Shown: positions 34,462-42,919 of the stretch, one piece after another
Layout: each line of letters opens with the position of its first letter
How positions within the stretch are numbered: position 1 is the stretch's first letter
Source: an uncultured Oscillibacter sp.
Lineage (GTDB): Bacteria > Bacillota > Clostridia > Oscillospirales > Oscillospiraceae
Direction of reading: 5' to 3'
DNA length: 64,000 bases
NCBI GenBank assembly: GCA_910583695.1
Contig: CAJTZL010000007.1
Coordinates: 1-64,000, forward strand
Translations under genes and position numbers: made by a program
Notes under the pieces: generated by a model
Told to the model about the DNA's origin: nothing
Databases searched by the model: none
Seen by the model: the letters and a program-made list of their open reading frames with translations, nothing else

Positions 34462-37400
34462 ATGGAACTGCAGCTGCTGGAGGGGCGCCGAGGGGTGGAG
34501 CAATGCCTGATCCGCCGCTGGCTGGCGCATGCGGAGCATCTGACGCTGCTGGCTGTGGAGGTTCCGCTGCTGTCGGACCTGCCCCGGGCTGCGGCGGCAT
34601 TCCTGCGGGAGCGGGGAGACTGCCTGTCCTTCCGAATAAAAACCGCGGACGCGGCGGACCGGGAACGCCTGACCCGCCTGCTGAGGCGGTCTTGGTGCGG
34701 CACTCCGGATGCTTCCGAGGGTTTAGATGCGGCGGCGCTGGCGGAGTGCCTTCCGGAATCTGACCGGTTCCTTCTCATCTCCCATGCGGAGCATCTGAAC
34801 CGGGAAGAGCCCCTGGGCCTTTTCCTGGAGGATCTGCTGCTTTCCTGCGGAGAACAGCTTCACATTGTCCTGACGGCGGAGGGGCCGATTCCCTTTCTGG
34901 AGCAGCTGGAGGAGCTGCCCCGCCTGTCGGCGTCGGTGGGTCCCGGCGCCCTGGCGCTGGAGCGGGAGGAGGCGGAAAAGCTCCTGGAAAACGCCTATCC
35001 CAGCCTTACCGCCTGGGACCGTCAGACGGCCTTTCGCCTCAGCGGAGGCTGGATTTCCGGTTTGGACGCGCTGGCGGCCCAGCTGGTGGGGGACAGCGGC
35101 AGCGCGGCTCACCGGACAATCGACGAACAGTCCTGCTTTCCCCCGGAGCTGGGGGACCTCCTGGCGCGGTGGACCGCTTCCTGGCCCCTGGAGCAGCTGG
35201 AGTGCCTGGAAAAGCTCTGTGTCTGCACAGCCTTTTCCAGCGGACTGGCGGAACGGCTGACGGAGGGAAGCTGCGCTCCTCTGTACCGCCTGTCCGCCGA
35301 GGGTTTCCCGGTTCGCGGTCCTCAGCGGCTGGACGCGGCCTACACCCTGAATCCGATGGTTCAGACCTGGCTGTATCATCGAACCCGGGAAATCCGGGGG
35401 CAGGACTTCCTGCTGGAACAACACCGGCTGGCCGCGGCCATGGGCCTGGAGCGGCAGGACTGGATGGAGGTCTTCCGGCACCAGCTCCGCCGGGGCCGCA
35501 TTGAGGAGGCTTCCCGGATGCTCCGTTACCTCAGCTTCTCCGAGCTGGACGCGGCGCTGCTGGAGGAATACCGGGACCAGCTCCGCCGCCAGTCCCCCGG
35601 AAGCATGAATCAGCTTCCGTGGGTCCAGCTGGGCTATGCCATTGCCATGAAATACCGCCACCCCAATATTGCCTTCCGCTCTCTGCGCCGGGCGCTGGAG
35701 CTGTTCCAGGCCGCCGGAGAACGGGCGGGGGTGGTGCTGGTGTGCTGCCAGCAGATCAGCATGGGCTTCTTTGCCTCAGAACAGCGGGACCTGCTCCAGA
35801 ACGCCCTGTGCATTTTGGCGGAGGAGCACTTTGACGCGGACGAACTGGACCCCCTGCTGGAGGGCTACCGGAGGGTCTTCACCGCTTACGCGGCGCTCCA
35901 GCAGGAACGAGGCTGCGCCCGGGCCATAGACCTGCTGGAGCAGGCCAGGGAGATTGCCAGCGTTCTGGACGACGCCAATCTGCGGCTGTGGACCTGCTTT
36001 GTTCTGGTGTTGACCTACCGGCAGGACACCCGGTTCGCCGGTGGCCTGACTGCGGTGCTGGACGAGGCCATGGTGCTGGTAGAGCAGCCTGAAGTGCAAA
36101 AGCCCCTGAAAATGTGCTTTTATCAAACGGTGGCATTCCTCTATTTTGTGGAGGGAGGCCGCTACGGCGAAGCCTGCGCATGCTGTGAGCAGGCGACCCG
36201 CATTGCCGACGCGATCGGAGCGGTCAGCTACAGCGTCTATATCAACATGACCCACGCCTACGCCCTGGACTGCCTGGGCCGGTTTTCCCGGGCGGATCAG
36301 GTTATTCTGGAGACCGCCCGGCGCTGCGGCAGTGTCCTCAGTGTCCGAAACGAGCATCTGTGGGCCTATTATCTGATCGGGCAGAGCTACCATTACTTCA
36401 TGAAAGGGGATTGGGGACTGGCTTTGGAGACGGCGGAGAAGGCCGCCACCTATGCTACCCGCTCCGGGAGCACATCCTATGTGGCCCGGAGCCAGCTGGT
36501 CCTGGGCAATATCCTGGCAGATCACGGCGTTCTGGATCAGGCGGAGGAGGCGGCCCGCCGCTGTCTGGAGGTCTGCGGAGAACGGGAAAAGTACCGGTTC
36601 TACATCCTCTCCGCCCAATTCCTTCAGGTCCTCATCCTCTCCCGCCGGAACGAGCGGGAGACGTTCGAGACTGCCATGGCCCGCCTGGCCGCCGGAAGCC
36701 GGGCGGCGGGCATCTATCATTACAATTTCACCAAGCCCTCCTCCATCTGCCGGGTCGTCCGGGAGTACCGTCCCCAAGAGCGGGATAAACGCTTCTTTGC
36801 CCAGATCGAAGCCTACAACGATTTGGAGCTCCGCCCAGCAGAAACACCCATCCTGGCAGAGGCTCGACCGGACACCCCTTTGGAGGTCCGCCTGCTGGGT
36901 CCCCTCCAGGTTTTCTCCGGCGGACGGGAGCTGGCCCTCTGCTCCTCCGCCCGGGCGGGACTGCTCCTGCGTCTGCTGGCCCTGGACGGCGGCGCGGTCA
37001 GTATTCATAAGCTCCTGGAGACCATCTGGCCGGAGTGGGAGGAAAAATCCGCCACAAACAGCTTTTACTTCACGCTCCACCAGCTGCGGACATATCTGGG
37101 CCGAAAGGACGCCGTCACCTACCGCCGGGGTCAGTGCGCCCTGAACCCGGAGCTGGTGACGGTGGACGCCGCCCTTTTCCACAAGCTGGCGGAAAACGCA
37201 CGGGCGTACTTGAGGGCCGGAGATCTCTATGCCGCCCGGCGGTATTATGATCAGGCCCTGCTGCTGTGCCGGGGGCCAGTGCTGGACGGAGACGATCTGA
37301 TGGGGGACGCCCAGCTTCAGCAGGAGGACATGGAGCGGATGGTTCACGCCGTCATGCGGGAATGCGGCGCGGTCTGCCTGCGCCAGCGGCGGCCGGACAA

Positions 37401-37635
37401 GGCCGAGCGGGTGCTGACCCGAGCCATGTCCAGTCCCTTCGCCGACGAGGGCACCGTCCGCTTGTTTATCCGGGCCCAATATCTCATTGGCGACAAGCGG
37501 GGAGCCCTGTCCACCTACGAGCGGCTGTGCCGCCAGCTCCAGGAGGAGCTTGGGGTGGAGCCCCACCGGCGGACGCATGAGCTGGCGGACCGTATCCGCC
37601 GCAATCAAGAGCTCACGGATTTGTCGGAGGAGTGA
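34462..37635 (+). CDS. Large BTAD/SARP-type transcriptional regulator with TPR-like middle
   Basis: 1057 residues from the ATG at 34462 (GGGAGG upstream). The N-terminal 330 or so residues suggest an ATPase-like module without a clear Walker A. Residues about 370-800 are alpha-helical repeats typical of MalT/SARP signalling arms. The C-terminus has a winged-helix OmpR-like DNA-binding domain (VRLLGPLQVFSGGRELAL, then LLETIWPEWEEKSATNSFYF) and a BTAD domain (RAYLRAGDLYAARRYYDQALLL, then YERLCRQLQEELGVEP). It is divergent from the enoyl-CoA hydratase operon, with 147 bases between them, and so is a candidate regulator of it. The ligand is unknown. Confidence 0.85.
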   Translation: MELQLLEGRRGVEQCLIRRWLAHAEHLTLLAVEVPLLSDLPRAAAAFLRERGDCLSFRIKTADAADRERLTRLLRRSWCGTPDASEGLDAAALAECLPESDRFLLISHAEHLNREEPLGLFLEDLLLSCGEQLHIVLTAEGPIPFLEQLEELPRLSASVGPGALALEREEAEKLLENAYPSLTAWDRQTAFRLSGGWISGLDALAAQLVGDSGSAAHRTIDEQSCFPPELGDLLARWTASWPLEQLECLEKLCVCTAFSSGLAERLTEGSCAPLYRLSAEGFPVRGPQRLDAAYTLNPMVQTWLYHRTREIRGQDFLLEQHRLAAAMGLERQDWMEVFRHQLRRGRIEEASRMLRYLSFSELDAALLEEYRDQLRRQSPGSMNQLPWVQLGYAIAMKYRHPNIAFRSLRRALELFQAAGERAGVVLVCCQQISMGFFASEQRDLLQNALCILAEEHFDADELDPLLEGYRRVFTAYAALQQERGCARAIDLLEQAREIASVLDDANLRLWTCFVLVLTYRQDTRFAGGLTAVLDEAMVLVEQPEVQKPLKMCFYQTVAFLYFVEGGRYGEACACCEQATRIADAIGAVSYSVYINMTHAYALDCLGRFSRADQVILETARRCGSVLSVRNEHLWAYYLIGQSYHYFMKGDWGLALETAEKAATYATRSGSTSYVARSQLVLGNILADHGVLDQAEEAARRCLEVCGEREKYRFYILSAQFLQVLILSRRNERETFETAMARLAAGSRAAGIYHYNFTKPSSICRVVREYRPQERDKRFFAQIEAYNDLELRPAETPILAEARPDTPLEVRLLGPLQVFSGGRELALCSSARAGLLLRLLALDGGAVSIHKLLETIWPEWEEKSATNSFYFTLHQLRTYLGRKDAVTYRRGQCALNPELVTVDAALFHKLAENARAYLRAGDLYAARRYYDQALLLCRGPVLDGDDLMGDAQLQQEDMERMVHAVMRECGAVCLRQRRPDKAERVLTRAMSSPFADEGTVRLFIRAQYLIGDKRGALSTYERLCRQLQEELGVEPHRRTHELADRIRRNQELTDLSEE

Positions 37636-37638
37636 GCA

Positions 37639-37675
37639 AAACGCCCTGCCCCCAGAGGGGCAGGGCGTTTGTTCG
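37639..37675 (+). terminator. Terminator after the BTAD regulator
   Basis: AACGCCCTGCCCC and GGGGCAGGGCGTT form a stem with a four-base loop (about 37,639-37,670), followed by TGTTCGT. It also faces the convergent minus-strand gene at 37,697. Confidence 0.75.
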
Positions 37676-37696
37676 TATCGTCCAAAGCGCGGCCGC

Positions 37697-38077
37697 TCAG
37701 GCTCTTTTTGCCTGGGAAAGCTGAACGGAGGGCGCGGAATTTGACAGGATATCCACCACGTAGTTGGGAGCGGCAATGAGATAATGTACGTCCCCTTCCC
37801 GGCCGCACTGCTCCTCAAAGGGACAGCCGCAGAGCTTGAAGAAGGTATTGCCCCGCATGTAGACTTCGTAGTTCTCCTCCAGGCCGGCCAGGCGTTCCGC
37901 CGCCCGGGCGGCTTCCGTTACGCGGCAGGCGCCGACACCCCCTGGGAAACGGATGACAAACTGAAACACCTCGTTGGATACCACGGCCTCCAGCGCATCT
38001 CCAGAGGCCGAGAGTGAAGCCAGAGAAAATCTGCCGAACATTTCCTTCTCTGGAAGCCAGCAATCTAAAGTGATCAT
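37697..38077 (-). CDS. Hypothetical protein with Cys-rich segment
   Basis: 126 residues from the ATG at 38077, which has GGAGG eight bases upstream. No family recognised. It contains FQFVIRFPGGVGACRVTEAA in the middle and a cysteine cluster FKLCGCPFEEQCGREGD near residue 95, which could bind a metal, then a hydrophobic stretch VHYLIAAPNYVVDIL. It is the last gene before the right-hand debris zone and convergent with the BTAD regulator. Codon use looks like that of its neighbours, which supports it being a real gene. Confidence 0.6.
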   Translation of the reverse strand: MITLDCWLPEKEMFGRFSLASLSASGDALEAVVSNEVFQFVIRFPGGVGACRVTEAARAAERLAGLEENYEVYMRGNTFFKLCGCPFEEQCGREGDVHYLIAAPNYVVDILSNSAPSVQLSQAKRA

Positions 38078-38494
38078 TGATAAAACCTCCAATTCTCTTT
38101 ATGATTCCCAGGCCAGGGGACGCTATCGTATGGGCAAGCTATTTTATGACTTTTATTATACGCCGGCCCCTTTGCGTTTTCTTTGTATTTTCTTTGCAAT
38201 TCCAATAAGTTTTAGGAATACGTCTGCGCCTTCTTTTGCCATGCCGCATTTGGCGGCACCCCCTAAAAACAGGCCTCAATCCAATTTTGCCAGAAAGTTC
38301 GTAAAACACAGGAGATACTGCGAAATCTCGCATCCGGATCCTCATTACGGGACCGTGTAACCCGGTTTGGCAATGCAAAGTGTCTCGCCTTTATCCTGCT
38401 ATGCTTTCGTCCCTTGTAAACCGCCGCGCTTTGGCGCAGAACTTCTTCCGGGAGTCCTGCCCTCGGCAGAAGAATTGCACACGACGGCTCACAG
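38078..38494. other. Low-coding stretch, no gene supported
   Basis: AT-rich in its first half, with a small GCCGCATTTGGCGGC hairpin near 38,246-38,260. Frames in this stretch are broken and show no recognisable domain. It probably belongs to the same decayed element as the HTH remnant that follows. Confidence 0.4.
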
Positions 38495-38812
38495 GCGCTC
38501 ACGGGTGGTGTTCTCTGCTGGTCTCCAGCTTCCTGGTGACTAGCATTCGCTCCTCCAGCCGCCGGAGCTGACGTTGGTTGTGGAAGTCCACTGCGTTCTG
38601 GATTGGCAGGATGGTGTTAGCGCAGGGTGCCGTTGCACTTGCGGCTATCTCTTGTGGTGATGGAGGTTGGCTCCGTAACGACCAGCACCCTGCCCTTCCA
38701 GTTCCTTAACCTACTTCCGCACGGTATTGACGCTCATGCGGACGGCTTCGCCGATGGACCTGTAGCCGGGCCAGTACTGATACAAGGAATGGCCGATATT
38801 CCTTAACGCAAA
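38495..38812 (-). pseudogene. Helix-turn-helix protein of conjugative-element type, broken
   Basis: The minus strand encodes YWPGYRSIGEAVRMSVNTVRK, then an in-frame TAG, VKELEGQG, then in another frame VTEPTSITTRDSRKCNGTLR, and in a third frame TILPIQNAVDFHNQRQLRRL. In order these make a winged-helix protein commonly found on Firmicutes conjugative and mobilisable elements. There is at least one nonsense codon and two frame changes, so it is non-functional. It marks the second zone of element debris. Confidence 0.65.
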
Positions 38813-39195
38813 AATGGTAGCAACGTTGCCGGGTGTTCTGCTGTCTAGTAGTTATGAATTGATACACCAGCAGAATTTCCCTGCGATAAAGAATCTGAAA
38901 CTGTACTGTAATGCCTAAGGGAAAATTTATTAAGTTAGTAGAGCGGAACATTGGGGGAGATGACAGCTAATGTTCTGGTAGTATGCGAAGCAACCAACGG
39001 CAAAGAGGTTCTTTCCTCTGTCTTCTGCTGAATGAAATTTTCTTGCTGGACCTGCCGCTTGGCGCACTGGCGGTCTACTCGTACCTTCTAGTGGGAAGAC
39101 TGCGAGACCTAGTCCTTATAGACGAACTCTTTTTATTTTGCCGCCTCCGTTTTGAAAAATATTCTGTCAAGTAGCCAGCGCTATAAAGATAAGGG
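38813..39195. other. Debris without recognisable gene
   Basis: No frame shows a convincing domain or ribosome binding site. Base composition is lower in GC than the flanking genes. Confidence 0.4.
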
Positions 39196-39441
39196 AAAAT
39201 CAAAATCTCCGGCTTAGCCGGAGGCTTGAGTAGGCCCTGGAAAGGCCTGATACCATTAGGCGTCTCAGACGCATCGAATATCTTTCGCCTGCATCTCGTG
39301 CCCCGCCACCCGTAAACGAGCAAATCGTCTTCTATTTGAGATTTTTGCATTACTGTCACTTGGTACGTTGTCAACTCGCCTCGCTCGCAGCTTTTTGCTA
39401 AAGCATACGAGGGGGCCCACCAGCTGAGCTGGTGATTCTTT
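39196..39441 (-). mobile_element. Small IS200/IS605-derived element (PATE-like) without transposase
   Basis: On the minus strand it begins with the hairpin CACCAGCTCAGCTGGTG near 39,418-39,434 and ends with CTCCGGC / GCCGGAG near 39,206-39,223. The end, with GGCCC/GGCC hairpin and flanking TTGAG, matches the right end next to the tnpA remnant at 16,676-16,790. Both also share the CCCGTAAACG motif that encodes the VYG/PFTG-like C-terminus of TnpA. It therefore looks like an internally deleted, non-autonomous copy that could be mobilised in trans. Confidence 0.6.
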
Positions 39442-39445
39442 CTAC

Positions 39446-39482
39446 CCAAAAGAAAAAGCACGATTTTTCAATCGCGCTTTTT
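39446..39482 (-). terminator. Terminator for the reductoisomerase-like gene
   Basis: On the minus strand AAAAAGCGCGATT and AATCGTGCTTTTT form the stem, followed by CTTTT. It lies about 130 bases after the stop of the minus-strand gene and at the edge of the small IS200-derived element. Confidence 0.75.
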
Positions 39483-39609
39483 CTCGGGTGTTAGCAGGTG
39501 CCCAATTGTGTCACACTGGCTTCATTTTGCGGTAACTGCCGGATATTTTTATGCCTTGCGTGTCATTCCTTATCAGGCACACCCTACAGTCCCGCTCTCC
39601 GTTTTCCCT

Positions 39610-40608
39610 TTACTCGCCCTTTCCGCCGGAGAGGTTCTTCTTCACCTCTGCCTCCACGATGGAGATCGGCATCTTCTCCGTCTCCGCCCGGAGGGCGTCA
39701 AATTCCTTCATGCCATTGGCCTGGACCGCTTCCCACTCCCTGGCGAAAGAGCCGTCCACAATTTTGTTGTACTGCTCCTCAATGAACGCCCGCATGGAGG
39801 AGTTGTCCACCATCTTGAAACGGGACATCTGGCCGTACTGGCTGGTGCGGCTGTGGAGAGGCAGCTGTTTGAACAGGCCCATGTCCGCCATTTTCTCCAT
39901 CATGACCATGGGCTCCTTCGACATATACATCTCCGTCAGAATGGCCTCGGCAGGCAGGCCCTTTTCCTGGAAGAAGTCAAATGCCGTCACCATCACGTTC
40001 ATAATCAGCGGCCAAATCGCCTGCTCGCTCATCAGGTCCAGGTAGGTTTCGTCGTTGAAAGTCACTTCAATGGCGCCCGCCTTGGTAGAGCCCAGGGCCT
40101 TGGCCAGGCCAATGGCAATCTCCTTGGCGTGGCCGGTGGCGTCCTGGTTCACTACCAGAAAAGTGGGGAACCCGGTGCCGTTCTCATAGGTCTCCCGGAC
40201 GCCCTTGCCGATCATCCGAGGCGCTACCATGATGACATCCAAATCCGCGGTGGGCTGGATGTGTCCGTAGGTGATATTATAGCCGGAGGCGAAGTTCAGC
40301 GCCGCGCCGGGGTGGAGGTTGGGGGCAATTTCCTTTTCATAGATCGCCGGGGCCACCTCGTCCGGCAGCAGCAGGAACACGATATCCGCCTTTCCCGCCG
40401 CCTCGGCAATGGAACAGACCGGAAACCCGTCCTGATTGGCGGTGGTCCAGGAGTCGTCGTGGATGCTGCCTACAATGATGTTTTTCACGCCGGAATCCCG
40501 CATATTCAGTGCCTGCGAACGGCCCTGGTTTCCATATCCGATAATGGCGATGGTTTTGTCCAGGATGATATCAATTTTTCCGTCCTTGTCATAATAAACC
40601 TTGCCCAT
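39610..40608 (-). CDS. Divergent ketol-acid reductoisomerase-like protein
   Basis: 332 residues from the ATG at 40608 (AGGAGG upstream). The Rossmann motif AIIGYGNQGRSQALNMRDSG corresponds to GYGSQGHAHALNLRDSG of IlvC, and the knotted C-terminal domain retains one metal-binding pair in DLMSEQA. Two family features differ. The usual PGHTVR loop reads APRMIGKGVRETY, and the second ExxxE pair is not evident in AILTEMYMSKEP. It has no ilvB/ilvD neighbours; instead it lies in a GntR-controlled module with a PLP lyase, a cyclase and a branched-chain amino acid importer. A changed substrate is likely. Classical IlvC activity is uncertain. Confidence 0.75.
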   Translation of the reverse strand: MGKVYYDKDGKIDIILDKTIAIIGYGNQGRSQALNMRDSGVKNIIVGSIHDDSWTTANQDGFPVCSIAEAAGKADIVFLLLPDEVAPAIYEKEIAPNLHPGAALNFASGYNITYGHIQPTADLDVIMVAPRMIGKGVRETYENGTGFPTFLVVNQDATGHAKEIAIGLAKALGSTKAGAIEVTFNDETYLDLMSEQAIWPLIMNVMVTAFDFFQEKGLPAEAILTEMYMSKEPMVMMEKMADMGLFKQLPLHSRTSQYGQMSRFKMVDNSSMRAFIEEQYNKIVDGSFAREWEAVQANGMKEFDALRAETEKMPISIVEAEVKKNLSGGKGE

Positions 40609-40646
40609 TGTCCAAATCCTCCTGATAGTTTCAAAACGAATTAACA

Positions 40647-40665
40647 TAAGACATCTGATGTCTTA
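40647..40665. promoter_or_regulatory. GntR-type operator at the reductoisomerase-like promoter
   Basis: TAAGACATCTGATGTCTTA is a perfect 19-base odd palindrome. It directly abuts the minus-strand -10 element, so a bound repressor would cover the start point. Nearly the same sequence lies before the PLP-lyase gene at 41,648-41,662. Confidence 0.75.
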
Positions 40666-40693
40666 ACTATACCAAAATGCATTGCATTGTCAA
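40666..40693 (-). promoter_or_regulatory. Sigma-A promoter of the reductoisomerase-like gene
   Basis: On the minus strand -35 TTGACA (40,688-40,693), a 16-base spacer and -10 TATAGT (40,666-40,671). Confidence 0.7.
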
Positions 40694-40769
40694 GGGCCTT
40701 TCGAAAAAAAGAAAAAAAACAGCATCCTGCACAAGCGGCATTATGCTGTTTTAGCGATATTCACTTTTC

Positions 40770-41447
40770 TCACGGCAAAAACAGGGACCAGCGGGCCGCA
40801 CTATCCGCGATAGCGTCCGTGACCAAATCCGGACGGCGAAGGAGGAAGCCCTGAAAAATCGCCTCATGGTCCCGCAGAGCTATCGCCGGGTTGGCCTCAA
40901 TGGCCACGCCGATGCTCTCCTGCAGCAGGCTGTTCAGCGCCACACCCAGACCGATCAGAAAGGAGTTATGGGTGGCGTAGAGGATTTGGTTGTGGAGCCG
41001 GACGTCATCCTCCGGCAGGACGCGCCCCTCTTCCACGTGGGTGCGAAACTGTTCCAACGCCTGGCGGATTTTCTCCACGTCCTCCTCTGTGGCCGTCTGA
41101 ACTGCCAGGGTGGTGTAGGCGGTCTCGATGGTCCGCCGGAACTCTCGAAGCTCCTCCGACCTGCCGCTCTGCAGATAGAAATGGGACAGGATCACATTCA
41201 GATAGCCCTGCTCCGGGTTCTCACTGATGACCGTGCACAGCCCCCGGCGGATCTCTACGATTCCTAGGGCCTCCAGCATCTTCACCGCCTCCCGGACGCT
41301 GCTCTTACTGACGCCCAGTTCTTCGGCAATCTGCTTCTCTGTGGGCAGTGCGTCTCCCGGTTGGAGGTCCCGCGACACAATGAGCTCCTGAATGGAATCC
41401 ATCACCTGACGGGACAGGCTCTTGCGGGGGGTCTTCTTTTCGTTCAT
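40770..41447 (-). CDS. GntR-family regulator (FadR/FCD subfamily)
   Basis: 225 residues. Winged helix SRQVMDSIQELIVSRDLQPGDALPTEKQIAEELGVSKSSVREAVKMLEALGIVEI with the recognition helix at about 45-65, then an FCD-type effector domain (DVRLHNQILYATHNSFLI with metal-binding His). AGGAGGG lies before the ATG. Its own promoter reads TTGCGT-17-TACAAT on the minus strand. Operators of identical core flank it on both sides, so it probably represses the reductoisomerase-like gene and the lyase-cyclase pair, with release by a carboxylate ligand. Confidence 0.88.
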   Translation of the reverse strand: MNEKKTPRKSLSRQVMDSIQELIVSRDLQPGDALPTEKQIAEELGVSKSSVREAVKMLEALGIVEIRRGLCTVISENPEQGYLNVILSHFYLQSGRSEELREFRRTIETAYTTLAVQTATEEDVEKIRQALEQFRTHVEEGRVLPEDDVRLHNQILYATHNSFLIGLGVALNSLLQESIGVAIEANPAIALRDHEAIFQGFLLRRPDLVTDAIADSAARWSLFLP

Positions 41448-41611
41448 GGACGTCCCTCCTGCTTAAAGTACCGTATAATTGTACCATAGGCCCCGCGGAA
41501 ACGCAACAAAAGGGTCTTCCGCATCCTAAAAATGTGCATACTGGACAGACTTTTTCCCTGAAATTGGTGAAATGGTAGAAATCCCCTGCCTCTTTTCGGC
41601 TTATCTGCGCA

Positions 41612-41640
41612 TTGACAGCCCGGCTCCTGAGGATTATCTT
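41612..41640 (+). promoter_or_regulatory. Sigma-A promoter of the PLP-lyase operon
   Basis: -35 TTGACA at 41,612-41,617, a 17-base spacer and -10 TATCTT at 41,635-41,640. Confidence 0.7.
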
Positions 41641-41647
41641 TAGTCTA

Positions 41648-41662
41648 GGACATCTGATATCC
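41648..41662. promoter_or_regulatory. Second GntR-type operator
   Basis: GGACATCTGATATCC matches the core GACATCTGATGTC of the operator at 40,647-40,665 with one mismatch in the arm. It sits at the predicted start point of the lyase operon, the same position relative to the promoter. Confidence 0.65.
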
Positions 41663-41701
41663 GTTTTCTGGAGAAATAACTGCCGGTAAGGAGATAAAAA
41701 C

Positions 41702-42919
41702 ATGAGCAAAATCGATTTGAGCCGCGTTGATTTCGAAACCCTGGTCATCCACGCCGGACAAACCCCCGACCCGAACTACGGCGCCCTCGCCACGCCCATT
41801 TACCAGACCTCCACCTTTTGCTTCGACACGGTGGAGGAGGGTGCGGGAAAGTTCGCCCAGGAGATTCCCGGCTTCGTCTACTCCCGGGGCGGCAACCCCA
41901 CCACCCGGGCCCTGGAACTGAAATGTGCCGCCATTGAGGGCGCGGAGGACGCTGTGGCCGCCGCCTCCGGCATGGGCGCCGTGGGCGCCGTTATGACCGC
42001 CTTCCTCCGTCCCGGGGACCACGCCATTTTTGATCTGGCCGTCTACGGCGGCACCAATCATATGGCATCAAAGAACCTGCCCGACATGGGCGTGGAGGTC
42101 TCTCGGGTGGACACTGGGGATGTGGAGGCTCTGAAAGCCGCCATCCGTCCCAACACGAAGATGATCTACTTTGAAACCCCCAACAACCCTATGATGAAAG
42201 TTACCGACATCCGGGCCGTGAAGGCTGCGGCCGGGCCGGGCATCCGGGTGGTGGTAGACGGAACCTTTGCGCCCCCGCCTATGCAGCACGCCCTGGCTCT
42301 GGGGGCGGACATCGTGCTCCATAGCGTCACCAAGTACATCAACGGCCATGGAGACGTACTGGGGGGCATTGTGGCCGGAAAGGCCGAGGATATCAAAACC
42401 ATCCGGGCCAACAGCATCACCAAAATCAACGGCTGTCCTCCCGCACCCTTCAACAGCTATCTCGTTCTTCGGGGCATGAAGACCCTGGCCCTGCGCATCC
42501 GCCGACACTGCGCCAACGCCATGGAGGTGGCCCGGTATCTGGAGGAAAGCCCCTTTGTAAAGGCCGTGTACTACCCCGGCCTGGAAAGCCATCCCCAGCA
42601 TGAGCTGGCAAAGCGCCAGATGGAGGAAGGGCTGTTCGGCGGGATGCTGAGCTTCGAGCTGAAAGACGACGTGAAGGGCCTCAGCAGCTTTGAGGCAGGC
42701 AAAAAGCTGGTGAACAGCCTGAAGATTCCCGCTATTGCGGTTTCTCTGGGCGACCCGGATACCCTCATCGAGCACCCCGCCAGCATGACCCACATGGCCG
42801 TGTCCAAGGAGGACCGGCTGGCGGCGGGGATTACCGACGGGCTGATCCGCCTGTCGGTGGGCCTGGAGTCCGCCAAGGACCTGATCGCCGACTTCCAGCA
42901 GGCCTTTTCCGCACTATGA
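41702..42919 (+). CDS. Cys/Met-metabolism PLP-dependent lyase (methionine gamma-lyase / cystathionine gamma-family)
   Basis: 405 residues of the trans-sulfuration fold. Substrate loop YSRGGNPTTRALE, PLP-contact FETPNNPMMKVTDIRAV, PLP lysine in LHSVTKYINGHGDVLGG near 213, and the C-terminal DPDTLIEHPASMTHMAVSKEDR. The cysteine usual in methionine gamma-lyases (YGCT) reads YGGT here, so true methionine gamma-lyase activity is less certain. The start follows AAGGAG. It overlaps the cyclase gene by four bases. It yields a 2-oxoacid (for example 2-oxobutyrate) if acting as a gamma-lyase. Confidence 0.88.
   Translation: MSKIDLSRVDFETLVIHAGQTPDPNYGALATPIYQTSTFCFDTVEEGAGKFAQEIPGFVYSRGGNPTTRALELKCAAIEGAEDAVAAASGMGAVGAVMTAFLRPGDHAIFDLAVYGGTNHMASKNLPDMGVEVSRVDTGDVEALKAAIRPNTKMIYFETPNNPMMKVTDIRAVKAAAGPGIRVVVDGTFAPPPMQHALALGADIVLHSVTKYINGHGDVLGGIVAGKAEDIKTIRANSITKINGCPPAPFNSYLVLRGMKTLALRIRRHCANAMEVARYLEESPFVKAVYYPGLESHPQHELAKRQMEEGLFGGMLSFELKDDVKGLSSFEAGKKLVNSLKIPAIAVSLGDPDTLIEHPASMTHMAVSKEDRLAAGITDGLIRLSVGLESAKDLIADFQQAFSAL

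Noticed and set aside
35776..37818. 680-codon antisense frame over the BTAD regulator
   Set aside because: No ribosome binding site or domain; a composition artefact.
39196..39330. Structured region considered as a riboswitch or new non-coding RNA
   Set aside because: Its hairpins and motifs match the IS200-type end beside a tnpA remnant at 16.7 kb, so a mobile-element terminus explains it better.
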